Part shown: positions 26,053 to 35,131 of the stretch, in pieces
How positions within the stretch are numbered: position 1 is the stretch's first letter
Layout: every line of letters starts with the position of its first letter
Origin: an uncultured Lachnospiraceae bacterium
GTDB lineage: Bacteria; Bacillota; Clostridia; Lachnospirales; Lachnospiraceae
Reading direction: 5' to 3'
Length of the DNA: 64,000 nt
Assembly (NCBI GenBank): GCA_910577825.1
Contig: CAJTOK010000004.1
Span: forward strand, 1 to 64,000
Program-made: the position numbers and the translations under genes
The notes under the pieces: model-generated
Database searches by the model: none
The model's input: the letters and a program-made list of their open reading frames with translations, nothing else
What the model was told of the DNA's origin: nothing

Positions 26053-28051
26053 GCTTTATTTTAAACTTATGGCGGCCAATATTAAAAATGGCAAAAGGTT
26101 CTATCTTCCATATATTCTTTCAGGAATACTTGTAGTTATGCTTTTCTACAATATGATGGCAATTTATTATAGTGAAGGTCTTTCCCATATGTCAGGTGGT
26201 TCAGATATAAGGACTGTTATGTACTTTGGGTCAGGTGTTGTTATAATATTCAGTTTTATTTTTATATTCTATACCAATAGCTTTATAATGAAAAGAAGAA
26301 AAAAAGATATTGGTATTTACAATATCCTTGGCATGGAAAAAAGGCATATTGCAATGGAACTTTTTGTTGAAACTGCAACTATTGCTATAACTGTAATTAC
26401 CTGCGGGCTTATAACAGGTATTATATTTGATAAGTTTTTAATGATGCTTTTATATAAAATATTAAAATTTAAGGTAAGCATAAAATTTACTATTTCATTC
26501 CAGGCAATGTTTAATTCATTAGTTATATTTACAATATTATATTTTCTGACAATGGTGTACAATGTTATGCAGGTTAAACTTTCAAATCCTATAGAGCTTC
26601 TAAGGGGAGGCAATGTAGGCGAGAAAGAACCAAAAACAAAAATAATTATGGCAATTTCAGGCTTTGCATGTATTGGTATAGGATACTATATTGCAATTAC
26701 AACAGAAAATCCAATAGCTGCAGTTACCCTTTTCTTTATTGCTGTAGTTCTTGTAATCATTGGGACTTACTGCCTTTTTACAGCTGGAAGCATTGCGTTT
26801 TTAAAAATGCTTAAAAATAATAAAAATTATTATTACAAAAAGAAGCATTTTATAGCTGTATCAGGCATGATTTACAGAATGAAACAGAATGCAACAGGCC
26901 TTGCAAATATATGTATTCTTTCTACAATGGTACTTGTTATGGTTTCTACAACTGTAAGTATGTTTGTTGGCGAAGAAGATATTTTAAAGACACGTTTTGA
27001 AGCAGAAATAAATGTTTCTGTTAATTCAGACCATCTGCAGGACAATTCCGGACTGGAAAAAATTATTGAAGATGAAATAAATAATAATGGAAGGAAAATA
27101 ACAAAAAAATATGGCCATACTGGCATAAACCTTTCAGGGATTATGAAAGGCAATGAACTGGATACTGAAGGTGAAGATGGTGTACATTATGAATATTCAG
27201 ATATAACATTTATCAGCCTTGTTACAAAAGAAAGTTTTAAAGATATAATTAATATAGATACCGGGGATATTCCAGAGAATGAAGTTATAATATATAGCAG
27301 TCCCCGGTACACAGAAAAAGAATTAAAACTGCCAGGACAGGTCTTTAAAGTAAAAGAGAGCTTTGAAGCTGGTGATGAGTTTTTTCCAATAATGGATAAT
27401 ACACTGGCAAATTGTTTCTATGTAATTGCCAATGATTATAATGAACTTGAAAAGGTTGCAAGCAAGTTAAGGGAACACCGGTATGGTATTTATTCATATG
27501 AACTGCATATAGATATTGATGGTACAAAAGAACAGAAAAAACAATGTGACGATGCTGTAACCAAAGTCCTTAGGGATAAAAAAGACAATGAAGCAGATTA
27601 TTCAGCAATGCTTGTTGAAACAAGGGAAAATAAAAGGCAGGACTTTTATGGCTTATATGGCGGGCTTTTCTTCCTTGGTATATTTCTTGGTATAATGTTC
27701 CTTATGATTACAGTGCTTATAATATTCTACAAACAGATATCAGAAGGATATGAGGACAGGGAAAGGTTTATTATAATGGAAAAGACGGGCATGAGCAAAA
27801 AAGATGTAAAAACAAGTATACGCTCACAGATAAGAACAGTATTCCTGCTGCCTATAGCTGTCGCAGCAATACATGTAACAGCAGCATTCCCTATGATAAA
27901 AAAGCTTTTGTTAATGCTTAATATGGCAAATTATAAATTATATGCCAAATGTACAATAGTTACAATTCTTGTATTTGCAGTAATCTATATAATAGTATTC
28001 CTGCTTACATCAAGGACATATTATAAAATTGTTGGTGAGGAAAATAAGTAA
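26045..28051 (+). CDS. Bce-type ABC exporter, FtsX-domain permease
   Basis: A 668-residue permease with ten predicted helices. An N-terminal FtsX-like unit (MKRRKKDIGIYNILGMEKRHI, a conserved cytoplasmic motif of BceB) is followed by a large extracytoplasmic domain (about residues 320-520) between helices, then a second FtsX unit with YEDRERFIIMEKTGMSKKDV. This is the BceB arrangement, in which the large external domain contacts the peptide or the sensor kinase. It overlaps the ATPase gene by eight bases (ATG within its end) and ends at a terminator. No sensor kinase is encoded nearby. Confidence 0.88.
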   Translation: MNKLYFKLMAANIKNGKRFYLPYILSGILVVMLFYNMMAIYYSEGLSHMSGGSDIRTVMYFGSGVVIIFSFIFIFYTNSFIMKRRKKDIGIYNILGMEKRHIAMELFVETATIAITVITCGLITGIIFDKFLMMLLYKILKFKVSIKFTISFQAMFNSLVIFTILYFLTMVYNVMQVKLSNPIELLRGGNVGEKEPKTKIIMAISGFACIGIGYYIAITTENPIAAVTLFFIAVVLVIIGTYCLFTAGSIAFLKMLKNNKNYYYKKKHFIAVSGMIYRMKQNATGLANICILSTMVLVMVSTTVSMFVGEEDILKTRFEAEINVSVNSDHLQDNSGLEKIIEDEINNNGRKITKKYGHTGINLSGIMKGNELDTEGEDGVHYEYSDITFISLVTKESFKDIINIDTGDIPENEVIIYSSPRYTEKELKLPGQVFKVKESFEAGDEFFPIMDNTLANCFYVIANDYNELEKVASKLREHRYGIYSYELHIDIDGTKEQKKQCDDAVTKVLRDKKDNEADYSAMLVETRENKRQDFYGLYGGLFFLGIFLGIMFLMITVLIIFYKQISEGYEDRERFIIMEKTGMSKKDVKTSIRSQIRTVFLLPIAVAAIHVTAAFPMIKKLLLMLNMANYKLYAKCTIVTILVFAVIYIIVFLLTSRTYYKIVGEENK

Positions 28052-28084
28052 CCTGTAAAATATATCTTATAACACCATATTTCC

Positions 28085-28116
28085 AGAGGAGGACAATCAC
28101 TGGTTCTCCTCTTTTA
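28085..28116 (+). terminator. Terminator of the ABC exporter operon
   Basis: AGAGGAGGA and TTCTCCTCT form a 9-bp stem with one G-U pair and a 10-base loop, followed by TTTAT. It overlaps the last codons of the converging DUF1622 gene. Confidence 0.6.
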
Positions 28117-28417
28117 TCTCCCAGTGTATCAGAAAAGCAAGGGCAGCACGCAGTAATATAATTCCTGCAACAGTGGCTATCTCTGACCACTGTCTTACAA
28201 CAACAGTACGTAAAATCTCACTTCCCATTTTAAATTCCAGTGCAACAGCAAGCCCTTTTGCAAGGTCTTTCTTAGTTTCTGGCGAATGTCTTGCATAATT
28301 ATAAAACCCTTTTATGCCAGCAGCGGCAATAATTAATACACCCATAAATTCAAGCACAACTATTACAAATTCTGCCATTATATGAAGTAACGTTTCAAGC
28401 TGGTTTAGTAATTCCAT
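28097..28417 (-). CDS. DUF1622 membrane protein
   Basis: A 106-residue membrane protein with three helices. The central segment LAVALEFKMGSEILRTVVVRQWSEIATVAGIILLRAAL is the conserved DUF1622 core (glutamate-rich helix before the last membrane segment). The function is unknown. It is monocistronic and converges on the ABC exporter. About 230 bases to its right hold divergent promoter sequence for it and for the GH43 gene. Confidence 0.8.
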   Translation of the reverse strand: MELLNQLETLLHIMAEFVIVVLEFMGVLIIAAAGIKGFYNYARHSPETKKDLAKGLAVALEFKMGSEILRTVVVRQWSEIATVAGIILLRAALAFLIHWEIKEENQ

Positions 28418-28515
28418 TTTAATCTCCGTTCCTGTGAAATTATTTCATGTACCATATATTGTATATTTTATACAAATTACAGGGCATGTCAAGGGTATTA
28501 TTATACAAAATTTAC

Positions 28516-28544
28516 TTGACATTTTAATCCAGTATGGTTATTCT
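28516..28544 (+). promoter_or_regulatory. Promoter of the GH43 gene
   Basis: TTGACA (28516-28521) and TATTCT (28539-28544) with 17-bp spacing, about 100 bases before the GH43 start. The 5' leader thus predicted contains a five-codon ORF. Confidence 0.65.
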
Positions 28545-28580
28545 TTAATTAATAGTTACTAGGATTTATGGAGGTGCAGT

Positions 28581-28595
28581 ATGAAAAAAATATAA
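28581..28595 (+). other. Four-residue upstream ORF (MKKI)
   Basis: ATGAAAAAAATATAA follows a perfect GGAGGTG five bases upstream, in the leader of the GH43 transcript. Such a strong ribosome site for a four-residue peptide may act as a leader or merely be a relic; a 21-codon frame also starts at 28568. It could also be a chance match. Confidence 0.25.
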
Positions 28596-28647
28596 AAACT
28601 CCAAATAATTATAACATTGTTAAAATATACTAAAGGGGGAACTTATT

Positions 28648-29976
28648 ATGTCCACTAAACTTATTTATCCAGATGCACCTCCTGGTGAAGCACCTAAACC
28701 AGTGTTTGTGCCTGGCAAAGACCGCTTAGAAAGCAATATAGGTTTATGGTTTATCCACGACCCTGCAATATTTAAAGATGATATTACTGGCAAATATTAT
28801 GTTTACTGTACAGGTGCAGGCTGTTACCGTTCAGATGATTTAATACACTGGGAAAAGGCAGGAAAGGTTGTTGCTTCCCCTCCCAAAGAGGCTTCTTCAT
28901 GGACTGGCGGGCAGGATATATGGGCACCTGATATTGTTAAAACAGATGGGGAATACAGGCTCTACTGCTCAAATTCAACATGGGGCGTAAGGCAGTCTTG
29001 TATTTTCCTTGCAGTTTCAGATAACCCTGAAGGGCCGTTTATCCCACGTGGCTGTGTACTTAAAACCACTAGTAAAATGCCTGTTAATGCTATTGATGCC
29101 AATATTGCCACAGACCATAAGACAGGTGATATGTATATGCTGTATGGTTCTTTCTGGGGAGGATGCCATATGCTCCTTCTTGATAAAAAAACAGGGCTTG
29201 CCGCAGAAAACGGGATTGGTACATGTGTTGCAAGAAGGCCGGAATGGATGAGCGCCGCAATAGAAGGCCCGTATATAATATATAACCCTGCTACAGAATA
29301 CTATTATTTATTTGTATCTTATGGTTCTTTAAAAAGTGATTATAATGTAAGGGTTGCAAGAAGCCGTAATATTACTGGACCATATAAAGATTTTAACGGT
29401 GTGGATATGACAGATATATCTGATAATGATAACTCCACAGGACTGCTTATACACTGTGGTTACAGATGGAATGATGGTACAGCATATATGGCACCAGGGC
29501 ATAATTCTGTACTCCGTGACACAGATGGTTCATGGTATATTATATACCATATAAGGGAACATAATTTTACAGGCACGCCTGAGATATCTAAAATGCAGAT
29601 ACGTAAAATGTACTGGACTGGTGATGGATGGCCTGTGCTTGCTGCAGAACCATATGCAGGTGAAAAAGAACAGGACATACCAGAAAAAGAATTATATGGA
29701 TTCTATGAAAGAATAACATTAAAACCAGAACTTCCACAGGGCATTACATGTTCAGTGCCAATGAAGCTTGGTAAAAATGGTTACTATGAATGTTGTTCAA
29801 TACAGGGCAGATGGAAATACCAGAACCAGAAATTACATATAGAATATGGAAACCATAAAGAAACAGCACATGTATATACTGCATGGGATTCTGAAAGAAA
29901 ATGCCCTGCCATTGCCATATCAGGAATATCTTCAGACGGCTTTGCATTTATGGCAAAAAAGACCAGGGGCATTTAA
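28648..29976 (+). CDS. GH43 arabinan-degrading glycosidase
   Basis: A 442-residue five-bladed beta-propeller of glycoside hydrolase family 43. The catalytic triad is placed by HDPAIF (Asp, general base, near residue 38), VNAIDANI (Asp) and IEGPYIIY (Glu, general acid, near residue 207). A C-terminal beta-sandwich (from about residue 340) resembles that of endo-1,5-alpha-L-arabinanases. It has no signal peptide, so it would act in the cytoplasm on imported arabino-oligosaccharides. A strong promoter and AGGGGG ribosome site precede it. The arabinose genes araA and araB lie 5-9 kb away on the opposite strand, which supports an arabinan role. Confidence 0.82.
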   Translation: MSTKLIYPDAPPGEAPKPVFVPGKDRLESNIGLWFIHDPAIFKDDITGKYYVYCTGAGCYRSDDLIHWEKAGKVVASPPKEASSWTGGQDIWAPDIVKTDGEYRLYCSNSTWGVRQSCIFLAVSDNPEGPFIPRGCVLKTTSKMPVNAIDANIATDHKTGDMYMLYGSFWGGCHMLLLDKKTGLAAENGIGTCVARRPEWMSAAIEGPYIIYNPATEYYYLFVSYGSLKSDYNVRVARSRNITGPYKDFNGVDMTDISDNDNSTGLLIHCGYRWNDGTAYMAPGHNSVLRDTDGSWYIIYHIREHNFTGTPEISKMQIRKMYWTGDGWPVLAAEPYAGEKEQDIPEKELYGFYERITLKPELPQGITCSVPMKLGKNGYYECCSIQGRWKYQNQKLHIEYGNHKETAHVYTAWDSERKCPAIAISGISSDGFAFMAKKTRGI

Positions 29977-30134
29977 CATTTTTTACAGCATTTTTTCTTT
30001 TTGCATGGGCATATACAGCTTAAAGAATCAAGCATTTTGGAAACCTCATCCCATGAGCGTTTCATGCACATTGCTTTGCGGTTTAAAGTAGCATTACACT
30101 GTGTATGCCTTATAATAGTTTGTTTAAATCCCAT
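29973..30134 (-). CDS. 53-residue cysteine-rich protein
   Basis: A short frame that converges on the GH43 gene, overlapping its stop by three bases. It begins MGFKQTIIRHTQCNATLNRK and ends with a lysine-cysteine cluster CICPCKKKKCCKKC. GGAG lies eight bases before the ATG at 30134, so translation is plausible. Eight of 53 residues are cysteine, six of them in the last 14 positions, which suggests metal binding. No homologue comes to mind. The function is unknown. Confidence 0.5.
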   Translation of the reverse strand: MGFKQTIIRHTQCNATLNRKAMCMKRSWDEVSKMLDSLSCICPCKKKKCCKKC

Positions 30135-30191
30135 ACCAGGTTCTCCATTTTATATTTACTTAATATATTATATGAAATAAAACAGATTTTG

Positions 30192-30200
30192 TGCTATAAT
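30192..30200 (+). promoter_or_regulatory. Extended -10 promoter of the SDR gene
   Basis: TGCTATAAT at 30192-30200 is an extended -10 element about 46 bases before the SDR start. No good -35 box is visible, as is common with extended -10 promoters. Confidence 0.5.
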
Positions 30201-30246
30201 TATATAGCTGCACATGTGGAAACTTTTAGAAAGGCTGGTATTTAAT

Positions 30247-31005
30247 ATGAGGTATGTATTAGTTACAGGTGCTACAAGCGGGATTGGCATTGCAATTTCA
30301 AGGGTATTTGCACGTAAAGGATATGGGATTGTAATGGTTTCATCTTCCCAGAAACATCTTATGCAGGCAGAAAGAAATATGGCAAAAAGATTTCCAAAGA
30401 CAAGCATATATACTATTGAGGAAGATTTAAGCAGGAAAAACTCTGCACAAAGCTTATATAATAAAGTTAAAGAAATAGGAATTACAATAGACATACTTGT
30501 TAATAATGCAGGAAAAGGCCTTATTGGTGCTACTGAAAAGATTAATATAAATAGTGATGAAGAGCTTCTTTATCTGAATATGGTAACTCCTACAATACTC
30601 TGCAAACTGTTTTTAAGAGATATGTATAAAAGAAAACATGGCAGCATTTTAAATGTTGCATCAACAGCTGCTTTCCAGCCAGGGCCTTATAACTCTACGT
30701 ATTTTGCAAGCAAAGCGTATTTATACAGTTACAGCAGGGCAATAAGGCATGAAGCTGCAAAACATGGTGTCCATGTATGCACCCTTTGTCCTGGTACAAC
30801 TGATACAAAGTTTTTTGAAAAAGAAGGCATTAAAACACCTGCATGGGCGATGTCTGCTGTAAAGGTAGCAGAATATGCAGCAGACGGGCTCTGTAAAAAT
30901 AAACCAGTTATTATTCCAGGAAAAACTAATAAGCTTTTCAGTATAATACCATCCGAAATAAAACTTATTGCAATTTCACTGTTAAAAAAACCACAGACAA
31001 AGTAA
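30247..31005 (+). CDS. Short-chain dehydrogenase/reductase
   Basis: A 252-residue classical SDR. TGATSGIG at the N-terminus binds NAD(P), NNAG is present at residues 86-89, and Ser in NVASTAAF with Tyr and Lys in YFASKAYLYS form the catalytic set. The C-terminal segment PGTTDTKFFEKEG is typical of the DltE/YqjQ subgroup. The substrate is unknown. The ATG at 30247 follows GAAAGG. It is a single gene between an extended -10 promoter and a bidirectional terminator. Confidence 0.85.
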   Translation: MRYVLVTGATSGIGIAISRVFARKGYGIVMVSSSQKHLMQAERNMAKRFPKTSIYTIEEDLSRKNSAQSLYNKVKEIGITIDILVNNAGKGLIGATEKININSDEELLYLNMVTPTILCKLFLRDMYKRKHGSILNVASTAAFQPGPYNSTYFASKAYLYSYSRAIRHEAAKHGVHVCTLCPGTTDTKFFEKEGIKTPAWAMSAVKVAEYAADGLCKNKPVIIPGKTNKLFSIIPSEIKLIAISLLKKPQTK

Positions 31006-31036
31006 AAGCGGCACTGCCAGATGCAGTACCACTTTT
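31004..31036. terminator. Bidirectional terminator between SDR gene and tRNA-Lys
   Basis: AAAGCGGCACTGC and GCAGTACCACTTT pair around a five-base loop; the imperfect positions are G-U pairs when read on the minus strand, so it fits best the tRNA transcript, which runs left into it. T-runs follow on both sides. Confidence 0.65.
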
Positions 31037-31055
31037 ATTCCTGTTATAATATTAA

Positions 31056-31128
31056 TGCGCCTCCAGGGGTTCGAACCCTGGACACCCTGATTAAGAGTCA
31101 GGTGCTCTGCCAGCTGAGCTAGAAGCGC
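31056..31128 (-). tRNA. tRNA-Lys (anticodon CTT)
   Basis: A 73-base cloverleaf on the minus strand. The acceptor stem GCGCTTC/GAGGCGC has one G-U pair, the D-arm is AGCTCAGCTGGCAGAGC, the anticodon loop CTCTTAA gives CTT, which decodes AAG as lysine, and the T-arm is CAGGGTTCGAACCCTG. The 3' CCA is not encoded. A promoter with 17-bp spacing lies immediately upstream. Confidence 0.95.
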
Positions 31129-31138
31129 TAACAGGACT

Positions 31139-31167
31139 ACTATATCATATATACGTAAAATATGCAA
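31139..31167 (-). promoter_or_regulatory. Promoter of tRNA-Lys
   Basis: On the minus strand TTGCAT (31162-31167) and TATAGT (31139-31144) are 17 bp apart, ending about 10 bases before the mature 5' end of the tRNA. Confidence 0.65.
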
Positions 31168-31189
31168 GTATTTTTTCATTATTTTTACA

Positions 31190-34129
31190 CTAATTACGGC
31201 TTCCGCATTTCGGGCATATATTTCCTGATTTAAACACATGGCCACATCTGTAACAGCATATTGCTGCATGTTTCTTTTGTGCCAGGTATTCTACACTTCT
31301 TGATTTAGGTTTTGCTTTTAAATATTCCACAAATTCATCCAGCACTTGTGCCAGGCTCTCCTGGTCTTTGCCTTTAAACGGGCATGGCAGCTTTACCTTG
31401 CGTTTTGTCTGGCTGTTTACAAATACTGCCTTGCCGGCCTTCCCGTTTTCAAGTGAAATATTATCAATATCCATAACATCTAATGTTCCAGATTTTATAA
31501 CACCTTTATAAAAAATATGGTCTGGTGAAATTATAAAACCTTCTTTTCCATTATTAAAAAGTGATGAATCACAGATTATAACCGGATATTCATATTTTCC
31601 AAGTAAAACTGCGTATTTGCTTATAGCTTTCCTTATAAGAAATGATTCTTCGTCTTTATTATCACCATTAAGCATTTTCCTTGCATCATAATAGTGTATC
31701 CTTGAAAGGTTCTCTATCCTGCCTTCAAGGTTTCTCTGGATTTTCTCTACAAGCTGTTCACTTTCCTCTGTTTTCATACGTGTAAGTTTTTTATCTATAA
31801 GTTCTGTCATTTCTTTTTTTAGTTCTGGAAGAATATCTGCCTCTTCTATTTCTTTCATTGCACGTATACCTTCTTCCACATCCAGTGCAGACATATTTGG
31901 AACTATTCTTCTTACTGTTTCCATGTCAATATCTTTTACACGCTGGTATATTTCATCACTATATTCTTTAAGCACACCTGTTTCAAAGTCCTTGTTCTTT
32001 ATATCTTCAAGCACCTTTAAAAGGCTGCGCCTGTCATTTCCCGCCCTTTTTGCCATTGTGGAAAGTTCTTCCCGTTCTGCATTCTGTATATATTTGTCAA
32101 TTATCTCTTCATACCTGCCGGTATCAATATCTTTATATGACTGGATACGCTCTTTAACCCTTTTGTATCTTTCCCTGCTGTCACCCTGTGGAAGATGTGA
32201 TATAAGATAATCAAGTTCTTTTTTGCCAGCCTTCCCAAGCATTTCATTTAACTGTCTGGTAAACTCCTCTTTATCCTCATCACTTAAACTGCTGTTCTCT
32301 ACTTCATCAAGAAGCCTTAGTGTATCCTGGTACTTTCTGGCTGCTGATATTTTCTTTATTGCCTCTTCCCTGCTTGAAATGCTTCCTCTTGTATATGTTG
32401 TTTCTTTCTCTTCCGTAATATCTTGTATATTATCTTTACTATTTTCAATATCCTGCTGGTCTTCATCTCTATCAATACTGCTTATAGCATCCTCACTAAC
32501 TGGTTCTTCTATATTACTGCTTTCTTCAAAATTATCCCCTGTTTCCCCGGCTGTATTTTTCTGGTTTTTTTTCTTATTAAATAAAGATTTTGCTTTCCCG
32601 GTTCTTCTGGTATTTTTACCATTGTTGCCTTGTACCTGCTGGTATTCTTCTGCTTCTGTTTTATCTGTAATGTATCCATTGTTGTCCCTGCTTTCTGTTT
32701 TATCTATTGTTTTATTTATTATTTTATCTTCTGTTTTGCTTTCTGTTTTGTCTTCACCAGCATAAATACTTTCTTCTGCATCTGGTATATCATCTGGTGG
32801 TATTTCCCCGCCTCCCATATATTTCTTGATAATATCTTCCATAATACTATTATCTTCTGTATCATTTTCTTCTGTTTCCATATTATCTGCAGCAGCATTG
32901 CCTGGTTCTTCTTCATCTTCAATACTGCTGTAATCCACCCTGTGCCTTTCTATGCCGCCAGCAACACCATCTTCACCTATTTTGCCTGATTTTAGCCCTT
33001 TCCTGAAAGCTGTGTATGGGTCAAGCTGCTCATCCATACGGAATTTTAGTTCCTGTTTTATATATTCCAGAAACCTTTTTACCTCACTTTCACGGTAAAA
33101 CCCTTCATCTATCTCACCAAGCAGCCTTTCAAGCTCAGTAATTGAAAGCCGGCTGATATGGCGGCAGATTTTAGCAAGGCTTTTACTTCCATTATGTACC
33201 TTGCTGGCATATTCATGTTCATACATATTGGTATTGCTATTGCTGTTTTTGCCGCCATTCCTGCCAATAAGCTGCCTGTAATCTTCTGCTGCCTTTACAT
33301 CCTTATCGAAATCAAGGATATATTCATCACCCTCTGATAAAAGTTTTCCAGGCCTTGGGGTATAAAAAATACTGCAGGCAGGGCACATATATACCCTTGC
33401 TGCATACACCCTGCCTTCTTCTGTATCTATTGTAATCTCCTTGCCATCAGGATAAACTGACATATGGAGATGTCCGCCGCATCCAGGGCATTTATATGGT
33501 GATATATAAAAATTACTGCCAAGCCTTTCCTTGCCATGTATATCATTATCCAAATCCTGTTTCTTAAAACCTGCTGCCGTCATCTTCCATTTCATGTCAT
33601 GCCATAAACCTTGAGGGTATTCTTCTTCATCTTCACCATCCATACCCTCTTCTGCAGCCTTTTCTTCTGCTTTTATCTTATTAACCGCTGACATTATAAC
33701 ATCTTCAAAAACCACACTTTTCCCGCCACATGTAAATTTTATCCCGTTTCTTGAATAATAGGCTTCTGCCCCTGCATCTTTTAAAATCTGTTTAAGCAGT
33801 AAATCTATTTTCTCATAAGTATGTTCAACCCTTATTCCCTGTATTGCCCCCCATTTGCCGAAAATATAAAGGAGCAGGTTAAATATATTCTTTATCATCT
33901 GCCGGCCTTCTGTTTCAAATATATCCGCCGGCATTGCAGGAATATCAATTATATTGGCATATACCTTTTTTAATTCAAAATCAAATATAAGTGAATTAAT
34001 GCTGCCTGGAAGTATTATTGTATTATTTTCTGCCAGAATACAGCCATTCCATTCCACATCTGCTTTTGATGCGTAAATAAGTTTTTTATATGTATTTTCA
34101 AGCCCTGCATCTGCTTTAAGCCATACCAT
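31190..34129 (-). CDS. Uncharacterised 979-residue zinc-ribbon protein
   Basis: A large cytoplasmic protein I do not recognise. Visible parts: an N-terminal region (1-200) with a long hydrophobic helix near 80-92 and an acidic linker; a zinc ribbon with CPGC at 214-217 and CPAC at 249-252; a charged, low-complexity stretch (about 400-620) rich in Asp, Glu, Asn, Thr and Lys; a helical, coiled-coil-like region (about 620-850); a beta-rich segment near 850-945 (SPDHIFYKGVIKSGTLDVMD) that looks like a PH-like domain; and a C-terminal zinc ribbon CYRCGHVFKS ... CPKCGSRN. No catalytic motif is evident. The ATG at 34129 lies nine bases after GGGGG; an ATG at 34135 is too close. It is downstream of the HAD phosphatase gene in the same direction, 34 bases away. 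Two zinc ribbons and a PH-like domain suggest a scaffold or membrane-associated regulatory role; that is speculation. Confidence 0.6.
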   Translation of the reverse strand: MVWLKADAGLENTYKKLIYASKADVEWNGCILAENNTIILPGSINSLIFDFELKKVYANIIDIPAMPADIFETEGRQMIKNIFNLLLYIFGKWGAIQGIRVEHTYEKIDLLLKQILKDAGAEAYYSRNGIKFTCGGKSVVFEDVIMSAVNKIKAEEKAAEEGMDGEDEEEYPQGLWHDMKWKMTAAGFKKQDLDNDIHGKERLGSNFYISPYKCPGCGGHLHMSVYPDGKEITIDTEEGRVYAARVYMCPACSIFYTPRPGKLLSEGDEYILDFDKDVKAAEDYRQLIGRNGGKNSNSNTNMYEHEYASKVHNGSKSLAKICRHISRLSITELERLLGEIDEGFYRESEVKRFLEYIKQELKFRMDEQLDPYTAFRKGLKSGKIGEDGVAGGIERHRVDYSSIEDEEEPGNAAADNMETEENDTEDNSIMEDIIKKYMGGGEIPPDDIPDAEESIYAGEDKTESKTEDKIINKTIDKTESRDNNGYITDKTEAEEYQQVQGNNGKNTRRTGKAKSLFNKKKNQKNTAGETGDNFEESSNIEEPVSEDAISSIDRDEDQQDIENSKDNIQDITEEKETTYTRGSISSREEAIKKISAARKYQDTLRLLDEVENSSLSDEDKEEFTRQLNEMLGKAGKKELDYLISHLPQGDSRERYKRVKERIQSYKDIDTGRYEEIIDKYIQNAEREELSTMAKRAGNDRRSLLKVLEDIKNKDFETGVLKEYSDEIYQRVKDIDMETVRRIVPNMSALDVEEGIRAMKEIEEADILPELKKEMTELIDKKLTRMKTEESEQLVEKIQRNLEGRIENLSRIHYYDARKMLNGDNKDEESFLIRKAISKYAVLLGKYEYPVIICDSSLFNNGKEGFIISPDHIFYKGVIKSGTLDVMDIDNISLENGKAGKAVFVNSQTKRKVKLPCPFKGKDQESLAQVLDEFVEYLKAKPKSRSVEYLAQKKHAAICCYRCGHVFKSGNICPKCGSRN

Positions 34130-34163
34130 GGCCATACACCCCCTGTTATATATACTCCAGACT

Positions 34164-34970
34164 TTAGGATAACATATCTTCCAGCTCTCTTGCAAGCCCG
34201 CTTTCATCATTGCTGTATTTTGTTACAATGTCTGCTGCCTGCTTTGCATCTTCTGTGCCATTACACATACATACCCCTGTGCCACATTCCTTTAACATCT
34301 CTATATCATTAGTAGTATCCCCAAAGGCTGCTGCTTCACTGATATCATAGCCATACTTCCCACAATAATATTTTATGCCATATACCTTAGACAATTCAGG
34401 ATGGACAAATTCAAACATATCTGCCTGTGATTTAAAAGCCCTGTATTTATCTGATTTATGCTCCTCATAAAAAGATTCTACCTGTTTCATTTTCTCTGGA
34501 GGAGTGCTAAGCACAAGTTTGCTCTGTGGGGTTTTTATCTCCTCTTTAAGATTGCACAGCACAATTCCTAAGTGGTTATTCCTTGCTGCCCTTTCTATTG
34601 TACTGTCACTTCTGTAGGCGTAACAGTCCTCTCCCTGGTAAACATACGGGTTTAGGCCAAAAGGTTTATATAAGGTGGTTATTTCATCTATAACAGCTGG
34701 TTCAAGCTGGTAGAAGCATTTTTCCTGGCCATCCCTGGCATCATATAGCTCCGCACCATTTGAACCTGTCATAAAACTAACAATATCCTCTATGCCAAGT
34801 GCATGGACAGTCTTTTTTAAACCTGTAATTGGCCGCCCGGAAGCAATTCCAAGCCTGTACCCGTCCGCACAAAGCTTTTCTAATAAATTTTTTGTATAAC
34901 TGTCTACTATTTTCTCTGAATTAAGCAAAGTACCATCCATATCCATAATTATTAATTTAATGTTTCCCAT
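34164..34970 (-). CDS. Cof-type HAD-IIB family phosphatase
   Basis: A 268-residue HAD hydrolase of the Cof group. Motif I DMDGTLLNS (11-19 approx.), motif II SGRP, and motif III/IV with AFGDTTNDIEML are intact, and a C2-type cap lies between. Such enzymes dephosphorylate sugar phosphates, FMN or similar. The substrate cannot be read. GGGGG lies five bases before the ATG. It is followed by the large zinc-ribbon gene, probably in the same operon. Confidence 0.9.
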   Translation of the reverse strand: MGNIKLIIMDMDGTLLNSEKIVDSYTKNLLEKLCADGYRLGIASGRPITGLKKTVHALGIEDIVSFMTGSNGAELYDARDGQEKCFYQLEPAVIDEITTLYKPFGLNPYVYQGEDCYAYRSDSTIERAARNNHLGIVLCNLKEEIKTPQSKLVLSTPPEKMKQVESFYEEHKSDKYRAFKSQADMFEFVHPELSKVYGIKYYCGKYGYDISEAAAFGDTTNDIEMLKECGTGVCMCNGTEDAKQAADIVTKYSNDESGLARELEDMLS

Positions 34971-35070
34971 ATTATCCCCCTTGCCGTATATATTATATAT
35001 AATACTGTAACTATTCTACACCATTTTATATAATCTATCCATGCAAATTTTTAAAAACACACTGCAAGCC

Positions 35071-35104
35071 AAAAAGGATATGCACCCATGCCAGGTACAT
35101 ATCC
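35071..35104 (-). terminator. Terminator of the araA-araB operon
   Basis: On the minus strand GGATATGTACC and GGTGCATATCC pair over 11 bp (one G-U), followed by TTTTT. It lies 30 bases after the araB stop codon. Confidence 0.75.
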
Positions 35105-35131
35105 TCTATTAATTAATGCCAGTTAAAAATT

